From Cupriavidus taiwanensis (lineage in GTDB: Bacteria; Pseudomonadota; Gammaproteobacteria; Burkholderiales; Burkholderiaceae), in contig NZ_LT977070.1 of NCBI RefSeq assembly GCF_900250075.1, forward strand, positions 1,309,634 to 1,373,633: 64,000 bases of DNA. Reading direction: 5' to 3'. The translations under genes and the position numbers were made by a program. The notes under the pieces were generated by a model. It ran no database searches. It had not been told where the DNA came from and worked only from the letters and a program-made list of their open reading frames with translations. Positions within the stretch are counted from its first letter, which is position 1. Every line of letters begins with the position of its first letter. Shown piece after piece: positions 1 to 8,298 of this stretch.

Positions 1-127
1 GAAGCGCGCCGGGGCCAATCCAATTGAATCCGCCTATGGAGCGGCAGCTTCTCATGTGGCACTGCGTGGCGCAGTGCAGCATTGCGCGGCAACGGCGGGT
101 GGCGCGCGCGCCGCCCCGCGGGCCATG

Positions 128-151
128 AAAAAAGCCCGCCGAAAGGCGGGC
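128..151 (-). terminator. Rho-independent terminator of the porin gene
   Basis: Read on the minus strand, a 7-bp GC-only stem (GCCCGCC with GGCGGGC, TTTC loop) is followed by six T residues. It lies about 30 bases after the porin stop codon. The first 127 bases of the window show no recognisable gene. Confidence 0.85.
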
Positions 152-181
152 TCCAGTGCTGCCGGTGACGCGCTCAGCGCA

Positions 182-1249
182 TCAGAACTTGTGGCGCACG
201 CCCACGCCGAAGGTATCGCCGTGCTCGATGCCGGTGATCTTGTCGTAGTAGTAGGCGGCGTACACGTCGGTGCGCTTGGACAGGTTGTAGTCGTAGGCGA
301 CGGCAAAGGTATTGCGCTTGAAATCGCCCAGCGAGTTGTCGACCTTGCCGTAGGCATACGAAGCCAGCAGGTTGCCGGCGCCGATGGGCACCGAGGCGCC
401 GAACTGGCCGTCGATGTGCTTGATGTCGCCGGACGGCGCGGTGGTGGCGCGGGTCTTGATGTACTGGCCCTGCGCGAACAGCTTGACCAACTTGAAGTCA
501 TAGGACAGGCCGATCTGTGCGGCGTCCTGGCGCGACAGGCCGATGTCGGACATGTCGGTCGGCACGCTGTTGAATCGCACCTGCTGGTAGGCCACGGTCG
601 CGGCGAACGGGCCGTTGAAGTACAGGACGTTGCCGCCGAACTTCTGCTTGCCCGCGGCGCCCGGCTGCTCGCCGAAGCCGTAGATGAAGTTGGCGGTCAG
701 GCCGCCGAAGTTTGGCGTGCTGTACACCACGGAGTTGTTCCAGCCCGAGTCGCCGATGATGCCGGGATCGGCGACGGCGCCGCTGACCGCGCCGAAGTAG
801 GTGTGGAAGATCGCCGGCGAGAACACGTACGAGTCGACCAGCGGGTTGAACAGGATGGTCGAAATGAAGTACGGCGTGGTGTTGCGGCCCAGCTTGATGG
901 TGCCGGCCTTGTCGTTCTGCAGGCCGACATAGGCATTGCGGCTGAACATCGAGTCGCCGTTGAAGCGGCCGCTGTTGCCGCTGTCGGTACGGAAGAAGCC
1001 GTTCAGGTCGAAGATGGCCTTGGTGCCGCCGCCCAGGTCTTCGGTGCCCTTGATGCCCCAGTAAGACGTCTGCATCCCGCCCGAATTGGCCACCCAAGCG
1101 CGCTCGCCCGAGCCCGGGCTCTTCACGGCGCCGACGAACATGTCAGCCTGGCCGTACAGCGTGACGCTGGACTGCGCCATCGCCGCGCCGGAAAAAAGGG
1201 TAGCCGCTACCGCCGCCAGCTTTAGCGCCGGCTTGTACTGCTTCTGCAT
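182..1249 (-). CDS. Gram-negative porin (Burkholderia/Cupriavidus OmpC-like family)
   Basis: A 355-residue outer-membrane diffusion channel. The N-terminus is a Sec signal peptide with a likely cut after Ala-Met-Ala, giving a mature protein that starts QSSVTLYGQAD, the usual first beta strand of this porin family. The protein ends FGVGVRHKF, with the terminal Phe expected for outer-membrane barrel assembly. GGAGGT lies seven bases before the ATG and fixes the start. It follows the minus-strand purine genes uraD and puuE with a 179-base gap, so it may have its own promoter, although a role in purine or allantoin entry would fit the context. Substrate cannot be read from sequence; these genomes usually carry many paralogues. 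Confidence 0.9.
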   Translation of the reverse strand: MQKQYKPALKLAAVAATLFSGAAMAQSSVTLYGQADMFVGAVKSPGSGERAWVANSGGMQTSYWGIKGTEDLGGGTKAIFDLNGFFRTDSGNSGRFNGDSMFSRNAYVGLQNDKAGTIKLGRNTTPYFISTILFNPLVDSYVFSPAIFHTYFGAVSGAVADPGIIGDSGWNNSVVYSTPNFGGLTANFIYGFGEQPGAAGKQKFGGNVLYFNGPFAATVAYQQVRFNSVPTDMSDIGLSRQDAAQIGLSYDFKLVKLFAQGQYIKTRATTAPSGDIKHIDGQFGASVPIGAGNLLASYAYGKVDNSLGDFKRNTFAVAYDYNLSKRTDVYAAYYYDKITGIEHGDTFGVGVRHKF

Positions 1250-1428
1250 TGTTAGACCTCCGTGGTTTTGATCCTGCTTGGAACGTTGTGTACTGGGTCC
1301 CTGACGGGTTCTTGTAATGTCTTTGTGCTTTTATTCGTGCCGCCTGGCGTGGGCTCGGTGTGGTGTTGCATTGGGGGCCGGCGGCATCGGGGTACAGCGT
1401 TTTTGTTATACAGGTGACGCTTTTTTTC

Positions 1429-1947
1429 TCAGGCGGATACTAAGTCGTCGAGGCGGAACTGTGCAATGCGATGGATCTGGTTGATGCAAGTTTGCAACTC
1501 TTGCTGCGGCGTGTTTTCAATGCGGCGCGCGAACTCCGCGATGATGCCGTGGCGGTCGTAGCCGCGCACCGCCAGGATGAACGGGAAGCCGAACTTCTGG
1601 TTGTACGCCGCGTTGAGCGACTGCAGGCGGTCGAACTCCTCGGGCGTGCACTGGTTCAGGCCGGCGCCGCTTTGCTCGCGCGTCGACTCGGCGGTCAGTT
1701 CGCCGCGCACGGCAGCCTTGCCGGCCAGTTCCGGGTGGGCGCGCACCAGCTTCAGCTGCGCCGCTTCGCCAGCTTCATCGACGGCCTGGCGCAGCGCCTG
1801 CGCCAGCGCGGCGCCATCGGCGAAGGGCCGTTGCGCGGCGGCGGTCTCGGCAAACCAGGGGGAGTGTTCGTAGATGCCGCCCAGCACCTGCACGAATTCG
1901 GCGACCGGCATGGTGTTGAGTTGGGCGATGGTGTAGGTCTGGCTCAT
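1429..1947 (-). CDS. uraD: 2-oxo-4-hydroxy-4-carboxy-5-ureidoimidazoline (OHCU) decarboxylase
   Basis: Decarboxylates OHCU to S-allantoin, the last step of urate breakdown, in the cytoplasm. The 172-residue protein has the family features: the HSPWFAE segment near residue 30, the catalytic-region HPELAGKA near residue 70, and the FGFPFILAVRG block near residue 120. The length matches single-domain bacterial UraD. I start it at the ATG whose last four bases overlap the end of puuE (ATGA), because the sequence from here matches the family and a longer in-frame extension would run into puuE. Translational coupling to puuE is likely. It completes the pathway begun by puuD and hiuH, which are on the opposite strand about 4 kb away. 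Confidence 0.95.
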   Translation of the reverse strand: MSQTYTIAQLNTMPVAEFVQVLGGIYEHSPWFAETAAAQRPFADGAALAQALRQAVDEAGEAAQLKLVRAHPELAGKAAVRGELTAESTREQSGAGLNQCTPEEFDRLQSLNAAYNQKFGFPFILAVRGYDRHGIIAEFARRIENTPQQELQTCINQIHRIAQFRLDDLVSA

Positions 1948-2894
1948 GCTTGATTCCGGGGAGTGTAGGGGTGGGTGGCGGCCCAGTGCCGGGCGATATC
2001 GACACGGCGGCAGATCCACACCTTGTCGTGTCCCTGCACGTAATCGAGGAAACGCTGCAGCGCGCGGAAGCGGCCCGGGCGGCCGAGCAGGCGGCAGTGC
2101 ATGCCGACTGACAGCATCTTGGGGCTGTCCTGTCCCGCGGGATCGCCTTCTTCATACAGCACGTCGAACGCATCCTTCAGGTACTGGAAGAACTGCTCGC
2201 CGGTGTTGAAGCCCTGCGGCGTGGCGAAGCGCATGTCGTTCGAATCCAGCGTGTACGGCACCACCAGGTGCGGCTTCCTCTCGCCGCCGCTGACTTCGAC
2301 CTCGGTCCAGAACGGCAGGTCGTCGCCGTAGTAGTCCGAGTCGTACAGGAAGCCGCCATGCTCGACCACCAGCCGGCGCGTGTTGGGGCTGTCGCGCCCG
2401 GTGTACCAGCCCAGCGGCATCGAGCCGGTCAGGTCCTTGATGATCTGCATGCCGATGCGCATGTGCTCGCGCTCGGTGGCTTCGTCGATGTTCTGGTAGT
2501 GGATCCAGCGCCAGCCGTGGCAGGCGATCTCGTGGCCCAGTTCGACGAAGGCCCGGGTCAGTTCCGGATGGCGCTGCAGCGCCATCGACACGCCGAAGAT
2601 GGTCAGCGGCAGGCCGCGTTTTTCGAATTCGCGCAGGATGCGCCAGACGCCGGCGCGCGAGCCGTATTCATAGATGCCCTCCATGCTCATGTGGCGGTCC
2701 GGGTAGGCCGCGGCGCCGACGATCTCGGAGAGGAACTGCTCGGAGGCGGCGTCGCCGTGCAGCACGCAGTTCTCGCCGCCTTCTTCGTAGTTGAGGACGA
2801 ACTGCAGCGCGACGCGCGCGCCGCCCGGCCAGCGGGCGTGCGGCGGGCGGGCGCCGTAACCGATGAGATCGCGTGGATAGTTATCGTTTGTCAT
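1944..2894 (-). CDS. puuE: Allantoinase, PuuE type (polysaccharide-deacetylase fold)
   Basis: Hydrolyses allantoin to allantoate. The 316-residue protein belongs to the PuuE branch of the carbohydrate esterase 4 fold, not the metal-dependent amidohydrolase AllB family. It opens with PRDLIGYGARPP, followed by VALQFVLNYEEGGE, and carries EIACHGWRWIHYQ and MPLGWYTGRDSPNTRRL, all typical of PuuE. Its stop overlaps the uraD start by four bases, so the two are one operon. The permease gene lies 155 bases upstream on the same strand. No allantoicase or allantoate amidohydrolase gene is in the window, so the next step must be encoded elsewhere. Confidence 0.95.
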   Translation of the reverse strand: MTNDNYPRDLIGYGARPPHARWPGGARVALQFVLNYEEGGENCVLHGDAASEQFLSEIVGAAAYPDRHMSMEGIYEYGSRAGVWRILREFEKRGLPLTIFGVSMALQRHPELTRAFVELGHEIACHGWRWIHYQNIDEATEREHMRIGMQIIKDLTGSMPLGWYTGRDSPNTRRLVVEHGGFLYDSDYYGDDLPFWTEVEVSGGERKPHLVVPYTLDSNDMRFATPQGFNTGEQFFQYLKDAFDVLYEEGDPAGQDSPKMLSVGMHCRLLGRPGRFRALQRFLDYVQGHDKVWICRRVDIARHWAATHPYTPRNQA

Positions 2895-3049
2895 GTGTCG
2901 TTGCTTGCTTCAGGAAACCACCCGGCACCGCCGTCCCGCCGCAGGCGCCGACCGTCATGCAATGAGCATGCCAGTGGTGCCGGCGGCGGCGCCGGTACTG
3001 CTTCGGGGCCGGGTCCCTGCGGGCCGGCCCAGCCTTGCCGGTACTTCGA

Positions 3050-4456
3050 TTACTCGGTGCCGTGCGAATTGGCCGCGGCGTTGCGCATGGCCTCTTCGCG
3101 CGACTGGATGCCGTTGTAGAACAGGTTCAGCGCCACTGCCACGATGGTGCCGAGCACGATGCCGCTGTGCGTGAACGGGTCGGTCCACTTGGGCAGGTAC
3201 TGGAAGAACGTCGGCGCCAGCGTCGGGATCATGCCGAAGCCGATCGAGATGGCGACGATGAACAGGTTATGGCGGTTGCGGTTGAAATCGCACGAACCCA
3301 GGATGCGGATGCCGGTCGCGGCGACCATGCCGAACATCACGATGCCGGCGCCGCCCAGCACGAACTGCGGCACCGAGGCCACCACGTGTGCCATCTTGGG
3401 AAACAGGCCGAAGGCGATCAGGATGATGCCGCCCGCTGCCGCGACGTAGCGCGAGCGCACGCCGGTCACCGTCACCAGGCCCACGTTCTGCGAGAACGAG
3501 GTGTAGGGGAAGGTGTTGAAGATGCCGCCGATCACCGTGCCCAGGCCGTCGGCGCGCAGGCCGCGGGTCAGGTCCTCGTTGCTCAGCTTCTTGCCGGTGA
3601 TGTCCGACAGCGCCAGGAACATGCCGGTCGACTCCACCAGCGTGATCAGCATGACGATGCACATCGACAGGATCGCGGTCACTTCGAAGGTCGGCATGCC
3701 GAAATGCAGCGGCGTGATGACGGCGACGAAGCTGGCTTCATCCAGGCCGTCGAACGACACCTTGCCCAGGCCCATCGCCACCAGCGTGCCGATGATGATG
3801 CCGAGCAGCACCGCGCAGTTGGCGACCAGGCCACGGCCGTACTTGGTCAGCAGCAGGATGGTGATCAGCGTCAGGCCGGCGATGCCAAGGTTGGCCAGGT
3901 CGCCATAGGCCAGGTTCGGCACTTCCTTGACGACGCCGTCGATGACGGCGCGCGTGGTGGGCTGGCCACCGGCCGACCAGTTGATGGCCACGCGCATCAG
4001 CGACACGCCGATCAGCGTGATCACGGTGCCGGTCACCACCGGCGGGAACAATCCCAGCATGCGCCCCATCATCGGCGAGATCAGGATGCCGAAGATCCCG
4101 GATGCGATCACCGCGCCGTAGATGCCGAGCAGGCCGACATTGGGATCGGTGCCGATGGCGATCATCGGCGCCACCGAGGCGAAGGTCACGCCCATCATCA
4201 CCGGCAGGCGGATGCCGAACTTCCAGAAGCCGATGGCCTGGATCAGCGTGGCCAGGCCGGCGGCGAACAGGTCGGCGTTGATCAGGAAGGCCAGCTGGTC
4301 CTTGGGCAGCTTGAGCGCGCCACCCACGATCAGTGGCACGGCAACCGTGCCGGCGTACATCACCAGAACGTGCTGCAACCCGAGCGCGAGCAGGCGCCCG
4401 GAAGGCAAACGCTCGTTGGTGAGGTCCGTCGGGACCGTGGTGCTTGCGGAATTCAT
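3050..4456 (-). CDS. NCS2 family urate/xanthine permease
   Basis: A 468-residue inner-membrane proton symporter of the nucleobase-ascorbate (NAT/NCS2) family, with about 12-14 hydrophobic segments. It begins LGLQHVLVMYAGTVAVPL, the normal TM1, and carries QNVGLVTVTG near residue 330. That matches the NAT signature [QEP]-N-x-G-x4-T-[RKG] in the form seen in xanthine and urate carriers. The start is the ATG preceded by AGGAGAGGAG; the reading frame stays open upstream without any family similarity. It sits between the GntR regulator and puuE on one strand, so urate, or less likely xanthine or allantoin, is the expected substrate. Confidence 0.92.
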   Translation of the reverse strand: MNSASTTVPTDLTNERLPSGRLLALGLQHVLVMYAGTVAVPLIVGGALKLPKDQLAFLINADLFAAGLATLIQAIGFWKFGIRLPVMMGVTFASVAPMIAIGTDPNVGLLGIYGAVIASGIFGILISPMMGRMLGLFPPVVTGTVITLIGVSLMRVAINWSAGGQPTTRAVIDGVVKEVPNLAYGDLANLGIAGLTLITILLLTKYGRGLVANCAVLLGIIIGTLVAMGLGKVSFDGLDEASFVAVITPLHFGMPTFEVTAILSMCIVMLITLVESTGMFLALSDITGKKLSNEDLTRGLRADGLGTVIGGIFNTFPYTSFSQNVGLVTVTGVRSRYVAAAGGIILIAFGLFPKMAHVVASVPQFVLGGAGIVMFGMVAATGIRILGSCDFNRNRHNLFIVAISIGFGMIPTLAPTFFQYLPKWTDPFTHSGIVLGTIVAVALNLFYNGIQSREEAMRNAAANSHGTE

Positions 4457-4626
4457 TGGTGCGTCTCCTCTCCTTTGGTTTGATGGGAACGCCACGTCCG
4501 TGCCGGCAGTTTGGTCGGTGTTGTTATGGGCCTGCCGTCGCCGCGCTCTCGTTTGCACTGCCTGGGCGCGGTACTGACGACTGGCCTGCTGCCTTCTTCT
4601 TGCGGGGGCGTGACGGGAACACCGTG

Positions 4627-5403
4627 CTAGGTGGAGCGGCCCAGCACGCTGCGAAGATCGAAGCTGCCCGGTTCGTCCGGCTGCACGCGGTCGGCGCAGG
4701 CGCCGAGGTGGTGCGCCATGCGCGACTGGGCCAGTGCGGCGTTGCCCTGTTCCAGGGCGTCGAGGATTTCTTCGTGCTCGTCGAACGAGCAGGCGTTGTT
4801 GCCCGGTGCTTCCACGCTGGCAATCATCAGCGTGGTGCGCGACACCAGGCGGCGCATCATGTTGACCAGCAGCGCATTGCCCGACAGTTCCGCCAGCGCG
4901 GTGTGGAATTCGGCGGACAGGCGGATCCACTTGGGACGGTCGTGCGTCAGGAAGGCCTGCCGCTCGCTGGCCACCATCTGCCGCAGCGGCGCGATCACGG
5001 CCTTGACGTCAGGCATGGCGGCCAGCTTTTCCAGCACCGCGCGCTCCAGCATCTGGCGCAGCTCGAACATGTCGTGCGCCTCGTCGGTCGACGGGCTGGC
5101 GATAAAGGCGCCGCGATTGGGCTCGAGGTCGACCATGCCGTCGGCCGCCAGGTGCGACAGCACCTTGCGCACGGTGTGGCGCGCGGTGGCATAGATCTCG
5201 CAAAGCGAATGCTCGGTGAGCTTGGTGCGCGGCGGCAGCCGGTGCTCCATGATCGCGTCGTAGATCTCGTGGTACATGCGCTCCTCGACCGAGCCCTTGC
5301 GCGCAGGCTTGGCGGGCTTGCCCGGGATCTCGGTCGGCTCGCCGGCCTCGGCTTGGGCCTTGGATTCGGCGTTGGCGGCAATCAGCTTCAGGCTCTTGGA
5401 CAT
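4627..5403 (-). CDS. GntR-family transcriptional regulator, FCD subfamily, probable purine/urate pathway regulator
   Basis: A 258-residue protein: a charged, alanine-rich tail (residues 1-35), a winged-helix GntR domain (about 36-105, with LTEHSLCEIYATARHTVRKVLSHLAADG as the recognition region in part), and an all-helical FCD ligand domain (about 115-240). Conserved metal/ligand positions include the EFHTALAELSGN segment and DEHEEILDALEQGN. It is divergent from hiuH-puuD and codirectional with the permease, puuE and uraD. The shared 299-base intergenic region contains palindromes of the form TTGTnnACAA, the pattern expected for GntR/FCD proteins, so autoregulation and control of hiuH-puuD are likely. 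The effector is unknown; a urate-pathway intermediate is the obvious guess. Confidence 0.9.
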   Translation of the reverse strand: MSKSLKLIAANAESKAQAEAGEPTEIPGKPAKPARKGSVEERMYHEIYDAIMEHRLPPRTKLTEHSLCEIYATARHTVRKVLSHLAADGMVDLEPNRGAFIASPSTDEAHDMFELRQMLERAVLEKLAAMPDVKAVIAPLRQMVASERQAFLTHDRPKWIRLSAEFHTALAELSGNALLVNMMRRLVSRTTLMIASVEAPGNNACSFDEHEEILDALEQGNAALAQSRMAHHLGACADRVQPDEPGSFDLRSVLGRST

Positions 5404-5467
5404 CGTGGCACCGGCAGGTCAGGCATGGCACCGTAAATCCTGCGTATCAGGGTACGGTGATCCAAAA

Positions 5468-5532
5468 ATTGTTGACAATTATTTGGTTACGGCCTCAATA
5501 TTGTCAACAAAACCAACTCAGGTTTTCGACAA
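5468..5532. promoter_or_regulatory. Putative GntR operator array between the regulator and hiuH
   Basis: Three TTGTnnACAA-type palindromes: TTGTTGACAA (5469-5478), TTGTCAACAA (5501-5510) and a one-mismatch copy TTTTCGACAA (5523-5532). Centre-to-centre spacings are 32 and 22 bases, about three and two helical turns, so all lie on one face of the helix. The first overlaps a possible -35 element TTGACA (5472-5477), paired at 17 bases with TCAATA (5495-5500), reading toward hiuH. This suggests repression of hiuH-puuD when the ligand is absent. The rest of the 299-base gap shows nothing else recognisable. Confidence 0.7.
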
Positions 5533-5702
5533 CTCAGGGAAATCCCTGAATTGCCAACGGGGAAGTGCAGGCGCATTGTCGCCACGCACCAACCCAGCGC
5601 CGGGATGCGTTACCAGACGTACCGAGCGGGCACCATTCCCACATATGGTGCTAGTGAAGGCAGCGGCGCCCCTCACAACCCAATCGCAAAAGGACAAATA
5701 CG

Positions 5703-6056
5703 ATGGGACGCTTGACCACCCATGTTCTCGACACCGCTGCGGGCACGCCCGGGCAGGGCATGTCGATTACTCTCCATAAAATTGTCGACAATCGTCGCGA
5801 AACCCTCAAGACCGTGGTCACCAACCACGACGGCCGCTGCGACCAGCCCCTGCTGGAGGGGGCCGATCTCGCCGCGGGCGTGTACGAGCTGGAATTCGCC
5901 GCCGGCGACTATTTCCGCGCCCAGGGCGTGAAACTGCCCGAGCCGGCCTTCCTGGACGTGGTGCCGCTGCGCTTCGGCATTGCCGATGTCAACGCGCACT
6001 ATCACGTGCCCCTCCTGGTTTCGCCCTGGTCGTACTCGACCTACCGCGGCAGCTGA
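5703..6056 (+). CDS. hiuH: 5-hydroxyisourate hydrolase (transthyretin-like protein)
   Basis: Hydrolyses 5-hydroxyisourate, the product of urate oxidation, to OHCU. At 117 residues it has normal length. It starts MGRLTTHVLDTAAGTPGQGM, containing the conserved His of LTTHVLD. It has the Arg of VTNHDGRCD near residue 45 and ends in the tetrapeptide YRGS, the signature of true HIU hydrolases as opposed to thyroxine-binding transthyretins. A His is also present in HYHVPLL near residue 98. The ATG follows GGACAAATACG. It is the first gene of a plus-strand pair with puuD, 31 bases apart. A perfect ATTGTCGACAAT palindrome lies inside the coding sequence at codons 27-30. Confidence 0.97.
   Translation: MGRLTTHVLDTAAGTPGQGMSITLHKIVDNRRETLKTVVTNHDGRCDQPLLEGADLAAGVYELEFAAGDYFRAQGVKLPEPAFLDVVPLRFGIADVNAHYHVPLLVSPWSYSTYRGS
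5781..5792. promoter_or_regulatory. Intragenic GntR-like operator in hiuH
   Basis: A perfect 12-base palindrome, ATTGTCGACAAT, matching the sites upstream of hiuH. It lies 281 bases (centre to centre) from the nearest strong upstream site, a spacing compatible with DNA looping or a roadblock to elongation. It encodes Ile-Val-Asp-Asn, so it could also be a chance product of coding sequence. Confidence 0.5.
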
Positions 6057-6087
6057 CGCGGTGGCATAGGGAAACAGGAGACAAGAC

Positions 6088-7293
6088 ATGGAAGGCTATA
6101 TCCTCGACTGGGCCAATATGCTGCTGCGGTGGGTGCACGTCATCACCGCCATCGCATGGATCGGCTCTTCGTTCTATTTCGTGTGGCTGGACAACAGCCT
6201 GACCAAGCCCACCGCGCCGGACCTGAAGGAGAAGGGTGTCGACGGCGAGCTGTGGGCGGTGCACGGCGGCGGCTTCTACAACCCGCAGAAGTACCTGACC
6301 GCGCCCAAGCAGTTGCCGGAGAACCTGCACTGGTTCTACTGGGAGTCGTATTCCACCTGGATGAGCGGCTTTGCGCTGCTGGTGGTGCTGTACCTGTTCA
6401 ACGCCAGCACGTTCCTGATCGACAAGAACGTGTTCGACATGTCGCCCGGCGCGGCGGTCGGCTTTGCGGTGTCGTACCTGCTGATCGGCTGGATCGTCTA
6501 TGACAGCATCTGCCGCCTGTTCAACAAGAACGACCGCCTGGTCGGCATCCTGGTGGCGATCTACATCGCTGCCGCCGCCTACGTCGCCTGCCATATCTTC
6601 TCGGGCCGCGCGGCGTTCCTGCTGACCGGCGCGATGATCGCGACCATCATGAGCGCGAACGTGCTGGCGTGGATCATCCCGGGCCAGCGCAAGGTGGTCG
6701 CGGCACTGAAGGCCGGCCAGCCGGTGGACCCGATCCACGGCAAGCGCGGCAAGCAGCGCAGCGTGCACAACACCTACTTCACGCTGCCGGTGCTGTTCGC
6801 GATGCTGTCGAACCACTACAGCATGACCTACGCGCACAAGTACAACTGGGTGGTGCTGATCCTGATCATGCTGTCGGGCGTGCTGATCCGCCAGTTCTTC
6901 ATCCTGAAGCACAAGGGCAAGATCAACGTGCTGTGGCCTGCAGCCGGCGTCGCCGCGCTGGGGGTTGTCGCCGTGATGATCGCGCCGCAGCCGCGCCCGG
7001 CCGTGGCCAAGGCCGATGGCGAGGCCGCCGCGGCGGTCAGCTTCGCCAAGGTGCAGGAAGTGATGAACGCGCGCTGCGTGCAGTGCCATGCCGAGCAGCC
7101 GAAGATGATGCCGACCGCGGCCAAGGGCATCAAGCTCGAGACGCCCGAGGACATCAAGGCCCACGCCCAGCTGATCTACCAGCAGGCGGTGCAGCAGAAG
7201 GCGATGCCGCTGGGCAACGTGACGCAGATCACCGACGACGAGCGCGCGCTGCTGGGGCAGTGGTTCGAAGGCGGTGCCAAGACTACGAATTAA
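6088..7293 (+). CDS. puuD: Membrane urate hydroxylase PuuD with C-terminal cytochrome c domain
   Basis: Oxidises urate to 5-hydroxyisourate, passing electrons to a c-type heme instead of making peroxide as soluble uricase does. The 401-residue protein starts in a membrane segment (MLLRWVHVITAIAWIGSSFY, with the His and Trp typical of PuuD). It has about eight hydrophobic helices to residue 305, then a periplasmic tail with one CxxCH heme site, CVQCH, near residues 330-334, and a Met-rich stretch (PKMMPTA) that may supply the axial ligand. GGAGACAAG precedes the ATG. It forms an operon with hiuH and is closed by a clear terminator. No soluble uricase gene is present in the window. Confidence 0.95.
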   Translation: MEGYILDWANMLLRWVHVITAIAWIGSSFYFVWLDNSLTKPTAPDLKEKGVDGELWAVHGGGFYNPQKYLTAPKQLPENLHWFYWESYSTWMSGFALLVVLYLFNASTFLIDKNVFDMSPGAAVGFAVSYLLIGWIVYDSICRLFNKNDRLVGILVAIYIAAAAYVACHIFSGRAAFLLTGAMIATIMSANVLAWIIPGQRKVVAALKAGQPVDPIHGKRGKQRSVHNTYFTLPVLFAMLSNHYSMTYAHKYNWVVLILIMLSGVLIRQFFILKHKGKINVLWPAAGVAALGVVAVMIAPQPRPAVAKADGEAAAAVSFAKVQEVMNARCVQCHAEQPKMMPTAAKGIKLETPEDIKAHAQLIYQQAVQQKAMPLGNVTQITDDERALLGQWFEGGAKTTN

Positions 7294-7423
7294 CGTGTTT
7301 CTGAACTGAGAAACAGTGGGGCTGGCTCTTGCGGAGCCGGCCCGAGAAATCCGAGCATCGGTGATCGACGGTCCGGAGGGTTGAGCGGTTGGCAGCCGTC
7401 AGTACCGGACCGGCGAGGGTTTG

Positions 7424-7452
7424 AACGGGGCCTTGTGCCCCGTTTTTTTTTT
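7424..7452 (+). terminator. Rho-independent terminator of hiuH-puuD
   Basis: An ACGGGGC stem pairs with GCCCCGT across a five-base loop and runs into ten T residues. Two other GC-rich hairpins (7318-7343 and 7370-7411) lie between the puuD stop and this site but lack a T run. Confidence 0.93.
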
Positions 7453-7463
7453 ATGCCTGACGC

Positions 7464-8039
7464 TTATCCTCCGATATTCAACAACGCCAGCACCCCCAAC
7501 ACCAGAAAGATCCCCGCTGCAATCTTGTGCACCAATCCGATCGGCATCTTGTTGGCGAACCTGTCCCCCAGCAACACAGCCGGCGCATTGGCGACCATCA
7601 TGCCGAAGGTCGTCCCCATGACCACCGCCAGCACCGCATCGCTGAAGCGCGCCGCCAGCGCCACCGTGGCGATCTGGGTCTTGTCACCCATCTCGGCAAA
7701 GAAGAAGGCGACGAGGGTGGTGCCGAGGATGCCGATGAAGCCCTTGACCGGTTTGGCCTGCTCGGCGTCGTCGAACTTGTCGGGGATCAGCATCCATGCG
7801 GCCATCGCGATAAAGCCCAGGCCGAGGATCCAGCGCAGCAGGCTTTCGCCCACCACGTGCGTGATCCAGCCGCCGAGCGCGCCGGCGAAGCCGTGGTTGA
7901 ACAGGGTGGCGATCAGGATGCCGAGGATGATGGGCGCCGGCTTGCGGTAGCGCGCGGCCAGCACCAGCGACAGCAATTGCGTCTTGTCGCCCATTTCTGC
8001 GAGAGCGACGATGCCTGTGGAGACGAGGAAGGCTTCCAT
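7464..8039 (-). CDS. UPF0016/GDT1 family manganese exporter (MneA-like)
   Basis: A 191-residue inner-membrane protein with six hydrophobic segments arranged as two repeats. Each repeat carries the family signature E-x-G-D-K-T: ALAEMGDKTQL near residue 15 and FFAEMGDKTQI near residue 115. These form the cation path in the family, whose studied bacterial members export Mn(II). The start is the ATG at the family-typical MEAFLVSTG; the open frame upstream is riboswitch leader, not protein. The leader carries a yybP-ykoY aptamer, so expression should rise with manganese. Its 3' end abuts the plus-strand puuD terminator, so the two converge. Confidence 0.92.
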   Translation of the reverse strand: MEAFLVSTGIVALAEMGDKTQLLSLVLAARYRKPAPIILGILIATLFNHGFAGALGGWITHVVGESLLRWILGLGFIAMAAWMLIPDKFDDAEQAKPVKGFIGILGTTLVAFFFAEMGDKTQIATVALAARFSDAVLAVVMGTTFGMMVANAPAVLLGDRFANKMPIGLVHKIAAGIFLVLGVLALLNIGG

Positions 8040-8129
8040 ATTGGTCTTGTGGGGTAACCGGGCCGCAATGCATCGCGAGATGCCAATGACGCAACCCTTT
8101 CCCGGCCCGGCCAGAAAAGGATGGTCATC

Positions 8130-8286
8130 GGTCTCGCCAGGCATGGACGCTGCCTGGGCCGGTCTGGCCAGGCGGGTCCGGAGCTGCGCACGCCATAACC
8201 GCAAGCGGTCAAGTCTGTTGACGTACGCCCCTGTCTGCCGGAGTCCGCATTGCGCGGCGCGGCGAGAGCAGGGCGGCTACTCCCCA
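8130..8286 (-). ncRNA. yybP-ykoY manganese riboswitch
   Basis: On the minus strand the leader carries the conserved blocks of this class in order. GGGGAGTAGCC (8275-8285) comes first, then the central TACGTCAACA (about 8214-8223), and GGCGAGACC (8130-8138) at the 3' side. The class senses Mn(II) and typically turns on UPF0016 and MntP exporters, which fits the gene 91 bases downstream. No T run follows the aptamer, so control is more likely at translation or by Rho than by an intrinsic terminator. The end points are approximate. Confidence 0.88.
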
Positions 8287-8298
8287 ATGGAAGCGGCG

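Noticed and set aside
1283..1294. GTTGTGTACTG upstream of the porin as another GntR operator
   Set aside because: Only the left half matches TTGTnnACAA; two of four bases of the right half differ.
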